Source: Bdellovibrionales bacterium
GTDB taxonomy: Bacteria; Bdellovibrionota; UBA1018; CAIPTA01
Reading direction: 5' to 3'
Length of the DNA: 19,892 nt
Assembly: GCA_021730855.1 (NCBI GenBank)
Contig: JAKFYM010000422.1
Location: 1-19,892 of the forward strand
Shown here: positions 6,383 to 14,170 of the stretch, piece after piece
Position numbering within the stretch: position 1 is the first letter of the stretch
Layout: every line of letters begins with the position of its first letter
Position numbers and translations under genes: made by a program
The notes under the pieces: generated by a model
Told to the model about the DNA's origin: nothing
The model's database searches: none
The model's input: only the letters and a program-made list of their open reading frames with translations

Positions 6383-7276
6383 ATGAGCCCACAAGACCAA
6401 GACAGCAGCCGCGTAGAACGCTGGAAGCCGATCCTCGAGAAACTCAACGATATCCCTACCCTCCCGGTAGTGGCCACGCGAGTGACCGAGCTGATCAACG
6501 ACCCCAATTCCAGCTCGGCCGATATCGCCGATGTTCTAAAGAAGGACCAAGTGCTCACCGCCAAGGTGCTGAAGCTCATCAATTCCCCCTACTACGGGAT
6601 TCCCGGCGAGGTGACGGACGTAAAACGCGCCCTCGCCTACCTCGGGTTCAACACCCTCGCCCAGCTCGTGCTTTCGATCTCAGTGATCTCCGTTTTCTCG
6701 CAAAACAAAAATACTCGTTTCTCGCTCCAGGAATTCTGGAAGCACGCCCTCGGCACGGCCGTGGCCAGCGAGATCATTGCGCGCAAAATTGGGTATGCCA
6801 AACCGGAGGAGTGTTTCACCTGCGGCCTGTTGCACGATATTGGAAAGATCGTGCTCTTCAAGATCGCTCCCGAAGAATTTCTGCGCGTGGTGCAGCTCAC
6901 GGAGAAGGAAAAAATCTCCTTCTTCGAGGCCGAGCGCCGCCTGGAGATTCCGCCTCACGGTTATCTCGGGGAATACATTGCCGACAAATGGCGGCTGCCG
7001 ATGGTGATCCGCATGAGCATCCGCTACCACCATGTGGACGTGCGCCCGATGGAAACCATCCTGGAATCGATCAAGCCCTCGATACAGATCGTTTCCCTCG
7101 CCAACCAGCTCGTGGTCAAAGAAAATATCGGTTATTCCGGCAATGCCTCCGGCGGCCTCATCAACGATGATTTGCTCCAGCCCCTGGGCCTCACCGAGGC
7201 CGACCTTCCCGCCATTGCCGAGCGCGTGAAAAAAGACATCGACAATGCTTCTGCTTTCTTGAGGAATGCCGCATGA
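6383..7276 (+). CDS. HDOD-domain signalling protein
   Basis: Cytoplasmic HDOD protein, a family related to HD phosphohydrolases that usually works in signal transduction. The HDOD domain spans about residues 18-215. It opens with LNDIPTLPVVATRVTELINDP and continues with the family signature ADVLKKDQVLTAKVLKLINS, then YYGIPGEVTDVKRALAYLG. It includes LLHDIGK with an intact HD pair, so metal binding or hydrolysis cannot be excluded, although most HDOD proteins are thought to be non-catalytic. The ATG at 6383 has only a weak ribosome-binding site; another ATG at 6378 is out of frame. Its stop overlaps the histidine kinase start as ATGA (7273-7276), indicating translational coupling. It probably modulates or is an output partner of the downstream two-component pair. 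Confidence 0.9.
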   Translation: MSPQDQDSSRVERWKPILEKLNDIPTLPVVATRVTELINDPNSSSADIADVLKKDQVLTAKVLKLINSPYYGIPGEVTDVKRALAYLGFNTLAQLVLSISVISVFSQNKNTRFSLQEFWKHALGTAVASEIIARKIGYAKPEECFTCGLLHDIGKIVLFKIAPEEFLRVVQLTEKEKISFFEAERRLEIPPHGYLGEYIADKWRLPMVIRMSIRYHHVDVRPMETILESIKPSIQIVSLANQLVVKENIGYSGNASGGLINDDLLQPLGLTEADLPAIAERVKKDIDNASAFLRNAA

Positions 7277-8526
7277 GCGCCGCCAAGAAACTCAAAGTCG
7301 TGGCCCAACCCCCAAAGGTGGATCTCTACGAACTGCTTTTCTCCGAGGCCAATGACGCCATCCTCTTGGTGGACCAGGATTCCGGAAAAATTCTTTCCGC
7401 CAACCAGCGCCTGCAGGAGCTCACCGGCTTTGTGCGGCAGGATCTGGGGCAAGTCAAAGCCCTCTTCCCGGACGCAAAAGCTCCGCTCACGCAGAAGGTG
7501 CGCTCCGCGCTTTTCTCCGAGGAGATGCTCAACCATAGCGGCTTCTACGAAGACATGGCCCTCCTCCGCAAGGATGGCTACCTCGCCTTCGCCACCCTTT
7601 CCGTAAAAACACTCACGGCCGAAAAAACCGGCGGACAAAATCTTGCCTTCTGCATCCTGCACGATATGGGCGCCAAAAAATCAATGGAGCGCGACCTGCT
7701 GGCCAAGCACTGGGAGCTAAAAAGCGCCTACGAAGAGCTCGAACGCGCGCACCTAGAACTAAAATCTGCCCAGGAAGCCCTCGTGCAAGCCGGAAAACTC
7801 GCGGCCCTCGGCGAGCTCGCCGCCGGAGTGGCGCATGAACTGAACCAGCCACTCGCCGGCATCATGGGCTTTGCCCAGGAATTAGAAAGACTGCTCAAAG
7901 AAAAATTCCAGGATCCCACGGCCCTCGATTTCTCAGGCGAGATCGTGAAAAACTCCGTACGGATGAAAAAAATCATCCAGCAGCTCAGGGAGTTCACGCG
8001 CAAGAGCGTGGAGGATTTCCAGGATGTGGGCGTGCCGTCGGTGATCACGGAATCACGCAAGCTCCTCGACCAGCAGTTCCGCAGCCGCGGCATTGAGGTG
8101 CAGGTGAATGCCGAGGCCAACCTGCCCACGATTTATTGCAATCCCTTCCAGCTCGAGCAGGTCTTCATCAATCTTTTCACCAACGCCCGCGATGCGATCG
8201 AAGCTGGCGAGCGTGGCTCCGGGCGCATCACGATTGACCTGCGCCGCAAAACCAGCGACCCCAAACGCTTCCTCGAAGTAGCCTTTCGCGACGATGGCTG
8301 CGGAATGAATTCCGAAACCAAAAATCGCCTCTTCGACCCCTTCTTCACCACCAAGGAAGTAGGAAAAGGAACGGGCCTTGGACTTTCCGTCTCCTACGGA
8401 ATTCTCTCCAAGATTAACGGCAGCATGCTGGTGGAAAGCGCGCCCGGAAAGGGCACCTCTTTCCTCTTAACCCTACCCGTAGATTACCGAACACTTAACG
8501 CTCACGATCCGCAGAAAGAAGGATAA
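7273..8526 (+). CDS. PAS-domain sensor histidine kinase (NtrB-like, soluble)
   Basis: Sensor kinase that should autophosphorylate and pass phosphate to the adjacent NtrC-type regulator. No membrane helix is seen, so it senses in the cytoplasm. A PAS domain covers about residues 17-135 (AILLVDQDSGKILSANQRLQ, then ELTGF). A short coiled coil follows (about 136-172). The H box is GVAHELNQPLAGI with the phospho-accepting His188. The ATP-binding domain shows the N box NLFTNARDAI (300-309), DDGCGM (340-345), LFDPFFTTK (353-361) and GKGTGLGLS (364-372). The 417-residue length is typical. It overlaps the HDOD gene by four bases, and the regulator gene starts four bases after its stop. Confidence 0.95.
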   Translation: MSAAKKLKVVAQPPKVDLYELLFSEANDAILLVDQDSGKILSANQRLQELTGFVRQDLGQVKALFPDAKAPLTQKVRSALFSEEMLNHSGFYEDMALLRKDGYLAFATLSVKTLTAEKTGGQNLAFCILHDMGAKKSMERDLLAKHWELKSAYEELERAHLELKSAQEALVQAGKLAALGELAAGVAHELNQPLAGIMGFAQELERLLKEKFQDPTALDFSGEIVKNSVRMKKIIQQLREFTRKSVEDFQDVGVPSVITESRKLLDQQFRSRGIEVQVNAEANLPTIYCNPFQLEQVFINLFTNARDAIEAGERGSGRITIDLRRKTSDPKRFLEVAFRDDGCGMNSETKNRLFDPFFTTKEVGKGTGLGLSVSYGILSKINGSMLVESAPGKGTSFLLTLPVDYRTLNAHDPQKEG

Positions 8527-8530
8527 AACC

Positions 8531-10102
8531 ATGGCCAAAATACTTGTTGTTGACGATGAAGAAACCATCCGCAAGCTCTTGACCGCCGCCATTCAGCGCA
8601 AAGGCCACGAAGTGGTCTGCGTGGAAGACGGCTATCGGGCCTGCGATATCGTTCCCACCTTCCAGCCCGACGTGATCATCAGCGACATCAAAATGCCGCG
8701 CATGACGGGCTTCCAAATGTGGGAGCAGCTCAAGGCGAAACACCAAGACTTGCCTCCGATTCTCTTCATCACCGGCCACGGAGAAAAGAGCGCCGCCATC
8801 GAGTCTCTGCGTATGGGCGCCTTTGACTATTTAGAAAAGCCTTTTGAGATGGACGATTTCCTGCACCGCATGGAAGCCGCTGTGAAAAGCGGAGCCATGG
8901 AAAAACAAAACCGCCAGCTCACGGCCGATCTCGCCGTGGCGAACGAAAAATTAAAGCACCGCTTGGAAGCCCGCACCGAATTGGTTCGCCGGATCCAGCA
9001 CGAGGGTGCGCGTACAGAATATAACCTGGATATGCTAGGCACTGCGGCCACTATCCGTCCCGTCAAGGACACTATCGGCCAGCTGACGCGCTCTCCGCTC
9101 GGCCATGAAGTAGGAATTTTAATCACCGGCGCCTCGGGATCAGGGAAAGAGGTCGCTGCAAGGCTCATTCACGAGCTGAGCAGTCGAGCGAAGGGTCCTT
9201 GGGTGCCGGTGAATTGTGGTGCCCTGCCGGAAACCCTGATCGAGAGCGAGCTCTTTGGTCATGAAAAAGGAGCCTTTACCGGCGCCAACGCCAGGAAAAT
9301 GGGCGTATTCGAGCTAGCCGATGGCGGCACTCTCTTTCTCGATGAGATTGGAGAGCTCCCGCTCGGCATGCAAACCAAGCTCTTGCGCGCGCTTCAGGAA
9401 AAAACATTCCGCCGCGTGGGTGGCACAGAAGAAATCAAGGTGGATGTGCGCGTGATCGCCGCCACCAATAAAAATCTGCAAAAGGCCGTGGCCGATAAAA
9501 CATTCCGCGAGGATTTGTTCTATCGCCTGAACACTATGCAGCTGCACCTGCCTTCCCTCCGCGATCGCCTGGAAGACCTGCCATTTTTTGCCAAAACTCT
9601 TTTGGCCCAAGTGACGAAGGGCATTTCCAAGGCTCCGCGGGAATTCCTCTCCGACTGCTTCCCTCTTCTTTCCAGCCATGACTGGCCAGGGAACCTGCGC
9701 GAGCTGAAATCCGTGATCCAAAGGGCCGCGCTCCTGAGCCAGGGCCCGATCGTGACGGCCGAAGCCGTGGCCAATGCCCTTGGGGTGGCGCACGCCACTC
9801 CGATTCGCAAGGCAGCTCCGCTGAGCCTCGCCAGCGCAGGATCCGAACCCGTCTCCCCGATCGCCGCCGCTCCCACCACCACAGCCGGTCTGCCCTACCA
9901 TGCTTGGAAGAAGCAATATATGCAGAGCATGGAGAAGGAATACCTCCAACAACAGCTGGCGCATTTTCACGGGAATGTTTCGGCTCTCTCGCGCTTCATG
10001 AAGGTGAGCCGTCCGAACCTTTGCCGCCTGCTGAAGAAGCATGGCCTGCACGCGGAAGAATTCCGCGCGACGCAGGGTGTGGAAAGCACGGAAGCAGCAT
10101 AA
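8531..10102 (+). CDS. NtrC-family sigma-54-dependent response regulator
   Basis: Two-component activator that should remodel RNA polymerase-sigma-54 at -24/-12 promoters using ATP. A receiver domain (1 to about 120) has acidic D8/D9, phospho-acceptor D52, T81 and K103. A helical linker (about 121-165) leads to the AAA+ domain. That domain carries Walker A GASGSGKE (200-207), the sigma-54-contacting loop GAFTGA (247-252), Walker B LFLDE (268-272), FREDLFYRL (325-333) and WPGNLREL (385-392). An Ala/Pro/Ser-rich linker (about 420-455) precedes a Fis-type helix-turn-helix (GNVSALSRFMKVSRPNLCRLL, 481-501). All catalytic motifs are intact. Last gene of the HDOD-kinase-regulator operon, with AAAGGA just upstream of the ATG. 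Targets are unknown. Confidence 0.96.
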   Translation: MAKILVVDDEETIRKLLTAAIQRKGHEVVCVEDGYRACDIVPTFQPDVIISDIKMPRMTGFQMWEQLKAKHQDLPPILFITGHGEKSAAIESLRMGAFDYLEKPFEMDDFLHRMEAAVKSGAMEKQNRQLTADLAVANEKLKHRLEARTELVRRIQHEGARTEYNLDMLGTAATIRPVKDTIGQLTRSPLGHEVGILITGASGSGKEVAARLIHELSSRAKGPWVPVNCGALPETLIESELFGHEKGAFTGANARKMGVFELADGGTLFLDEIGELPLGMQTKLLRALQEKTFRRVGGTEEIKVDVRVIAATNKNLQKAVADKTFREDLFYRLNTMQLHLPSLRDRLEDLPFFAKTLLAQVTKGISKAPREFLSDCFPLLSSHDWPGNLRELKSVIQRAALLSQGPIVTAEAVANALGVAHATPIRKAAPLSLASAGSEPVSPIAAAPTTTAGLPYHAWKKQYMQSMEKEYLQQQLAHFHGNVSALSRFMKVSRPNLCRLLKKHGLHAEEFRATQGVESTEAA

Positions 10103-10116
10103 ATAGTATTTATTGC

Positions 10117-10138
10117 GAACCCTGCCCGGGCAGGGTTC
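10117..10138. terminator. 22-bp perfect palindrome, possible bidirectional terminator
   Basis: Two 9-base arms, GAACCCTGC and GCAGGGTTC, flank a central CCGG, so the whole 22 bp is self-complementary. It lies 14 bases after the NtrC-type gene stop and between convergent genes, the place for a shared terminator. There is no T tract on the plus side. On the minus strand the hairpin is followed by an A/T-rich stretch (AATAAATACTATTTAT). A protein-binding dyad is the alternative. Confidence 0.45.
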
Positions 10139-10237
10139 AACCGCGCCGCTCTCTGCCAGCCGCATCCGCAACCGCTAGCGGCCAACCGCGTGCCGCGAAA
10201 CCGCGAACCGCTAACGGCAACGGCTCTCCGCAACCGC
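10139..10237. repeat. Cluster of short AACCGC repeats in convergent intergenic region
   Basis: AACCGC occurs six times, starting at 10139, 10170, 10184, 10199, 10206 and 10232. Related words are CCGCTAGCGG (10172-10181, a perfect 10-bp palindrome) and its near copy CCGCTAACGG (10208-10217). GCAACCGC occurs twice, each close to an ATCCGC word. Spacing is irregular, so this is not a CRISPR or a strict tandem array. I see no open reading frame that explains it. It resembles a degenerate REP-like intergenic element. Confidence 0.45.
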
Positions 10238-10257
10238 GATCCGCAGCTGCGCCACTT

Positions 10258-11610
10258 TCACAGCTTCCCTAAGCAGCGCTCCATCGCTTCGAGCATATAC
10301 TCCACTCGCGCAGCATCAATCCCGGGGTGAACCCCCACCCAGAAACTCCGCTTCATGATTTCATCCGTATTCTTGAGTTCACCCACCACTCGGTAATCAA
10401 CACCCTGGTAGGCCGGCTGGCGCACAAGGTTTCCCGCAAAAAGCAGACGGGTTCCTACTCTTGCTTCCTCTAAGCTTGCCACTAGTTTCTCGCGATCAAT
10501 GCCCGGCGCACAGTGCATGGGAAACCCGAACCAAGAGGGATTTGTTCCGGGAGTCGGCTCCACAGGCACCAGGCGCTCCCGCAGGCGCGGAGAGCTTTTC
10601 ACTCCCTCATACAAAGCTTTCCAATTCTGGCGACGCGCCTCAATGAAGCGCCCCGCTTTTTTCAGCTGGGAGAGGCCAATCGCGGCTTGCATATCCGTCG
10701 CTTTCAAATTGTAGCCCACATTCGAATACGTATATTTATGGTCGTAGCCATCGGGCAAGCCGCCGAGCTGCCAACCAAAACGCTTGCCGCAAGTATTGTC
10801 TTTGCCCGGTTCACACCAGCAGTCGCGGCCCCAATCGCGCATGCTCTCCGCCACTTTGCGGATGCGCCCGTCTTTTGCGATCACCGCTCCTCCCTCTCCC
10901 ATGGTGATGTGATGAGCTGGGTAGAAGCTGAGGGTGGCGAGCTCTCCGAAGGAACCGGCGGGCGCTTCCCCACCTTGCCCATTCTGGATCTGCGCACCTA
11001 GAGCATCGCAGCAATCTTCCACTAAGTAGAGGCCCTCTTTGGCGCACCACTCGGCCACGAGATCGGCGCGGTAAGGATTGCCGAGCGTGTGGGCAATCAC
11101 CACCGCTTTGGTTTTTCCGGGAACAAAGGCCTCTTGGATGCGCTCGAGCGTGGCATCCATGGTGGCGAAATCCACATCCACAAAGACAGGCTTCAATCCA
11201 GTTTGCACAATCGGGTTCACCGTGGTGGGAAAACCGGCGGCCACCGTGATCACTTCGTCTCCCGGCTTGAGCCGCGGCTTGCCGACTTTTTCCATCATCG
11301 GCGCGGAAAGCGCGGAGACCGCCACCAAATTGGCGGAGGAACCACTATTCACCAAAAGCGCCGAGGTCCGGCGATTCATCCACTTGGGAATCTCCGCCTC
11401 GAATTCCTTGGCGAAACGCCCGGCGGTGAGCCAGAGATCCAAGGAAGCATCCATAAGCGCCACTAAATCATCCGCCTCTAGCACCTTGCCACTTGGCGGG
11501 ATATAGGACTCTCCGGGCACGAAAGCTTTTGGCCCATGATTCCGGGCAAAGTATTTGGTGGCGGCGCTAAAAATTTCTTCTCTGTCTGTTTGTGATTGTG
11601 ATTGTGACAT
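10258..11610 (-). CDS. rfbH: CDP-4-dehydro-6-deoxyglucose 3-dehydrase (E1/RfbH type)
   Basis: PMP/[2Fe-2S]-dependent enzyme of the DegT/DnrJ/EryC1/StrS superfamily. It removes the C3 hydroxyl from CDP-4-keto-6-deoxyglucose on the way to 3,6-dideoxyhexoses such as abequose, paratose, tyvelose or ascarylose. Family hallmarks are intact: PPSGKVL (38-44), SLDLWLTAGRFA (56-67), NSGSSAN (88-94) and AAGFPTTVNPI (124-134). SFYPAHHITMGEGG (228-241) has His233 where ordinary aminotransferases have the PLP lysine. RDCWCEPGKDNTC (262-274) gives the CxCx7C part of the Fe-S motif, and Cys200 or Cys201 can be the fourth ligand. Length 450 is slightly above the usual 437. The start at 11610 has only a weak upstream GGGAAG. 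The partner reductase and CDP-glucose genes are not in view. Confidence 0.93.
   Translation of the reverse strand: MSQSQSQTDREEIFSAATKYFARNHGPKAFVPGESYIPPSGKVLEADDLVALMDASLDLWLTAGRFAKEFEAEIPKWMNRRTSALLVNSGSSANLVAVSALSAPMMEKVGKPRLKPGDEVITVAAGFPTTVNPIVQTGLKPVFVDVDFATMDATLERIQEAFVPGKTKAVVIAHTLGNPYRADLVAEWCAKEGLYLVEDCCDALGAQIQNGQGGEAPAGSFGELATLSFYPAHHITMGEGGAVIAKDGRIRKVAESMRDWGRDCWCEPGKDNTCGKRFGWQLGGLPDGYDHKYTYSNVGYNLKATDMQAAIGLSQLKKAGRFIEARRQNWKALYEGVKSSPRLRERLVPVEPTPGTNPSWFGFPMHCAPGIDREKLVASLEEARVGTRLLFAGNLVRQPAYQGVDYRVVGELKNTDEIMKRSFWVGVHPGIDAARVEYMLEAMERCLGKL
11590..11607 (-). repeat. Three in-frame TCACAA hexanucleotide repeats in the rfbH start
   Basis: Codons 2-7 of the RfbH-type gene are three exact tandem copies of TCACAA on the minus strand, encoding Ser-Gln three times. 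As the unit is six bases, gain or loss of copies would change N-terminal length but not reading frame. Confidence 0.6.
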
Positions 11611-11698
11611 TCGTCATGCTTCCCATTTTTTGCAGGGTTTCAGCCTCCCATATTCAGGAGTTTTCTACCAGATAATCTCGTGCGCAAAATCGCGCTTT

Positions 11699-13042
11699 CT
11701 ATTCTAAAAACTCGCGGCAGTTCGGCGCGAAGGGACTAAGAGCTTGGAGCTCCAGAAGCGGCTTGCTCACCGGCCGCGCAGCCGGCAAGGCCATTCCTGG
11801 GATGCGCTCGTCCGCGCTTAGGTCGACCAAATACATACCGCGATTTGCATTGGCTCGATTTTCTAAGTGGAGGCGCATCTCTCCCACCCACGCATCTCGC
11901 GCCGTGAGTGGATCGGTGGGCACCGCGATCGGCTCGTCCACATGCACACGCATCGGGACCGGCAAGGGAGAGGTGAGATGCTCAAGAGCATTGGCGAATA
12001 CGGGCACTAGGTGCACGGGCATTTGCTCCCCAAGGGCCACGGCAATTTTTCGCGCCAGCACGAAGGCCCCGGGCTTGGTCGCCATGGGGAACTGCGCATA
12101 AAAATGCGGCAGGTGGCCTTCGGGCGCAATGGCCACTACGGCTCCTTGCCCGGCATGGCGCAAGGCAAAGTCGCGCAGCCGATCCACCGGCTTTTCATCG
12201 GATATGAAAACAATGTTCTCCTCGGTGCGCGGGCGAAGAAAGTAGTGCGGCCAGGATTGCATCACCGTGAGCAAACCTGGCTCAGGCACTCCCATCCGTG
12301 CCGCCACCCTTTGGATGTTCGCCACGTCGAACACCCCATAGTCATGGTTGAAAACAAGGATGTACACCGCCTTGCTCGTATCGGCCAGAGCGGGGTTCCA
12401 ACCTTCCATCACCACCTCTGCAGCGGGGCGCAGAAAATGCTCTTGGCGAACCTGGCTCAAAGTGGAAAAAAGCGAATGGCCCTTTACAAAAGCTTCGCGT
12501 AGGTAAGTGAGGATCACAAAAAGTTTTGCGCGCCAGCTAGGAAAAACTAGGTCCAAGCTTTTTCCCGCTGAATCGCTAATGGTAGTTCCGGGCACCGCCA
12601 AACGCGCAGACAAGCTTAGCAAGGCCGTTAAATTTGGCTGAAACTCTAGCGGACGCTGGCGCGCACGAATCGCCTGCAAGAGCGCATGAATTTTCTCTAG
12701 GCCACCATCCAGCCCACGGATCACCCAGGCCTCTTCGGTGCCGATCGAGGCCCGGTAAGGACTATCCGGATTGGCATGGAGGTAGACGTCTTCATAAGCC
12801 GCCACAAAATAGTCGAGGCGCCTCTCGGCGGCATCCAGGAAAGACCGTAAAGCCGCCGCAACCTCAGCCTTTTCCGCGGGCGACAATTGATCGGCGGTTG
12901 CCAAAACGGATTGGCTCTCCGTCTCAACCAAATTTGTGACATTTTTTCGATAGGCGTCCAGAGTGTCGGAGTAGGAAACCGCCGACCAAGCACCGGCGGG
13001 GAACAAGCTAAGAACAAAAAATAAGCTCTTAGCGATCCTCAT
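11699..13042 (-). CDS. Signal-peptide-bearing PlsC-like acyltransferase (putative)
   Basis: The 447-residue product starts with a clear signal peptide (MRIAKSLFFVLSLFPAGAWSA, cleavage near residue 20), so it is predicted to be exported. Residues about 24-215 have no recognised domain and look mostly helical. Residues 226-370 resemble a glycerolipid (PlsC-type) acyltransferase: VYILVFNHDYGVFD (226-239) in the position of the NHx4D motif, VVAIAPEGHLPHF (302-314) like the FPEGxR block, then ARKIAVALGEQMPVHLVPVFAN (330-351) like the final 'vPV' block. The His-Asp spacing is HX5D (His233, Asp239) rather than HX4D, unless Asp234 or another alignment is used. It starts one base after the stop of the epimerase gene (TGA G ATG), so the two are coupled. 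It might acylate a glycan or lipid in the envelope; the substrate is unknown. Confidence 0.6.
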   Translation of the reverse strand: MRIAKSLFFVLSLFPAGAWSAVSYSDTLDAYRKNVTNLVETESQSVLATADQLSPAEKAEVAAALRSFLDAAERRLDYFVAAYEDVYLHANPDSPYRASIGTEEAWVIRGLDGGLEKIHALLQAIRARQRPLEFQPNLTALLSLSARLAVPGTTISDSAGKSLDLVFPSWRAKLFVILTYLREAFVKGHSLFSTLSQVRQEHFLRPAAEVVMEGWNPALADTSKAVYILVFNHDYGVFDVANIQRVAARMGVPEPGLLTVMQSWPHYFLRPRTEENIVFISDEKPVDRLRDFALRHAGQGAVVAIAPEGHLPHFYAQFPMATKPGAFVLARKIAVALGEQMPVHLVPVFANALEHLTSPLPVPMRVHVDEPIAVPTDPLTARDAWVGEMRLHLENRANANRGMYLVDLSADERIPGMALPAARPVSKPLLELQALSPFAPNCREFLE

Positions 13043-13043
13043 C

Positions 13044-14054
13044 TCAAACCTGGTAATAGGCTCGGTACCAGGTCACAAAACGCTTCACGCCTGTGGCCAC
13101 CGGGGTGGATGGTTTGAAGCCCACGTCACGCGCAAGATCGCTCACATCGGCATAGGTGGCCGGCACGTCCCCCGCTTGCAAGGGCAGCGAATTGCGCTTG
13201 GCCTTTTTTCCCAGATTGTCTTCGATCGCCTCGATGAAAGTGAGGAGGTCCACCGGATCATTGTTGCCGATATTGTAGATGCGATAAGGGGCATTGCTCG
13301 TGGCGGGGTCGGGCTTTTCGGAATCCCATTTTGCCTCGGCCTTCGCCGGTCGGTCGGCCACGCGCACCACGCCCTCCACGATATCGTCGATATAGGTGAA
13401 ATCGCGCTTCATTTTACCGTGGTTGAACACGTCGATGGGCTTACCATCGAGGATTGCCTTTGTGAAGAGAAAGAGGGCCATATCGGGCCGGCCCCAGGGT
13501 CCGTAAACGGTGAAGAAACGCAAGCCTGTGCAGGGAAGTTGAAAGAGGTGCGCATAGGTATGGGCCATGAGTTCATTGGCCTTTTTCGTGGCCGCATAGA
13601 AGGAAATTGGATGGCTCACATCCTCATGCTCGGAAAAAGGCAGGTGGGTATTGGCCCCATAAACGGAAGAAGTGGAGGCAAATACTAAATGTTGGATTTT
13701 GCGTTGCCGGCAACCTTCAAGGATGTTGGTAAAACCAGTGATATTGGAATCCACGTAGGCTTGCGGATTCTGCAGCGAGTAGCGCACGCCGGCCTGCGCC
13801 CCTAAGTGAATCACCACATCGAAGTCTTGGTCGCGAAAAAGGTGCTCGATGGCCGCGCGGTCAGCGAGCTCGAGTTTATGAAAACGAAAATTTGGATGCG
13901 AGAGCAGCCGCGCTAGTCGCGCCTCTTTTAATTTCACGTCGTAGTAGGCATTCATATTGTCGAGGCCCACCACCGCATCGCCCCGCTCTAGAAGTCGTTC
14001 CGCCACGTGGTAGCCAATGAAACCAGCCGCACCGGTCACTAAGTATGTTTTCAT
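13044..14054 (-). CDS. UDP-glucuronate 4-epimerase (extended SDR)
   Basis: NAD-dependent epimerase converting UDP-glucuronate to UDP-galacturonate for surface polysaccharide, in the cytoplasm. The Rossmann motif GAAGFIG (residues 8-14) sits at the N-terminus. The active-site elements are STSSVYG and the SDR pair YAATK (Tyr153, Lys157). The block LRFFTVYGPWGRPDMALF, followed by FNHGKMKRDFTYIDDI, is highly characteristic of the CapI/LspL-type UDP-GlcA 4-epimerases rather than GalE or RmlB. Starting at 14054 gives 336 residues and the family-standard 'MKTYLVTGAAGFIG'. An in-frame ATG at 14081 would add nine residues, and neither has a strong ribosome-binding site. It is the first gene of the minus-strand group, one base from the acyltransferase-like gene and divergent from the membrane-protein operon. 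Confidence 0.93.
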   Translation of the reverse strand: MKTYLVTGAAGFIGYHVAERLLERGDAVVGLDNMNAYYDVKLKEARLARLLSHPNFRFHKLELADRAAIEHLFRDQDFDVVIHLGAQAGVRYSLQNPQAYVDSNITGFTNILEGCRQRKIQHLVFASTSSVYGANTHLPFSEHEDVSHPISFYAATKKANELMAHTYAHLFQLPCTGLRFFTVYGPWGRPDMALFLFTKAILDGKPIDVFNHGKMKRDFTYIDDIVEGVVRVADRPAKAEAKWDSEKPDPATSNAPYRIYNIGNNDPVDLLTFIEAIEDNLGKKAKRNSLPLQAGDVPATYADVSDLARDVGFKPSTPVATGVKRFVTWYRAYYQV

Positions 14055-14132
14055 AGGGGCATAGTAGGCCAAGGTCGCCATAGACTCTAAGCGTCATGAG
14101 AGGGAAATTTCATTTTCCCCCTAAGGGCAATC

Positions 14133-14141
14133 ATTGTATCA
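14133..14141 (-). promoter_or_regulatory. Candidate extended -10 promoter for the epimerase operon
   Basis: Read on the minus strand, TGATACAAT (14141-14133) is an extended -10 (TGn plus TACAAT, five of six consensus bases). The -35 region (around CTTTTG) is weak, as is common with extended -10 promoters. Transcription would start near 14126, leaving a leader of about 45-70 bases. A promoter for the divergent membrane-protein genes should also be in this 89-116-bp spacer, but I could not identify it. Confidence 0.4.
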
Positions 14142-14170
14142 AGATAAGACCATTACAAAAGTGAGGATTG

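Noticed and set aside
10139..10237. Possible CRISPR or tandem array from repeated AACCGC
   Set aside because: The unit is only six bases, spacing is irregular (7-31 bases between starts), and there is no repeat of CRISPR length nor any cas gene.
11611..11698. Promoter or terminator in the spacer between the acyltransferase-like gene and the RfbH-type gene
   Set aside because: A weak GCGC/GCGC pairing was seen without a T tract, and no -35/-10 pair was convincing, so no site is called in this 88-bp spacer.
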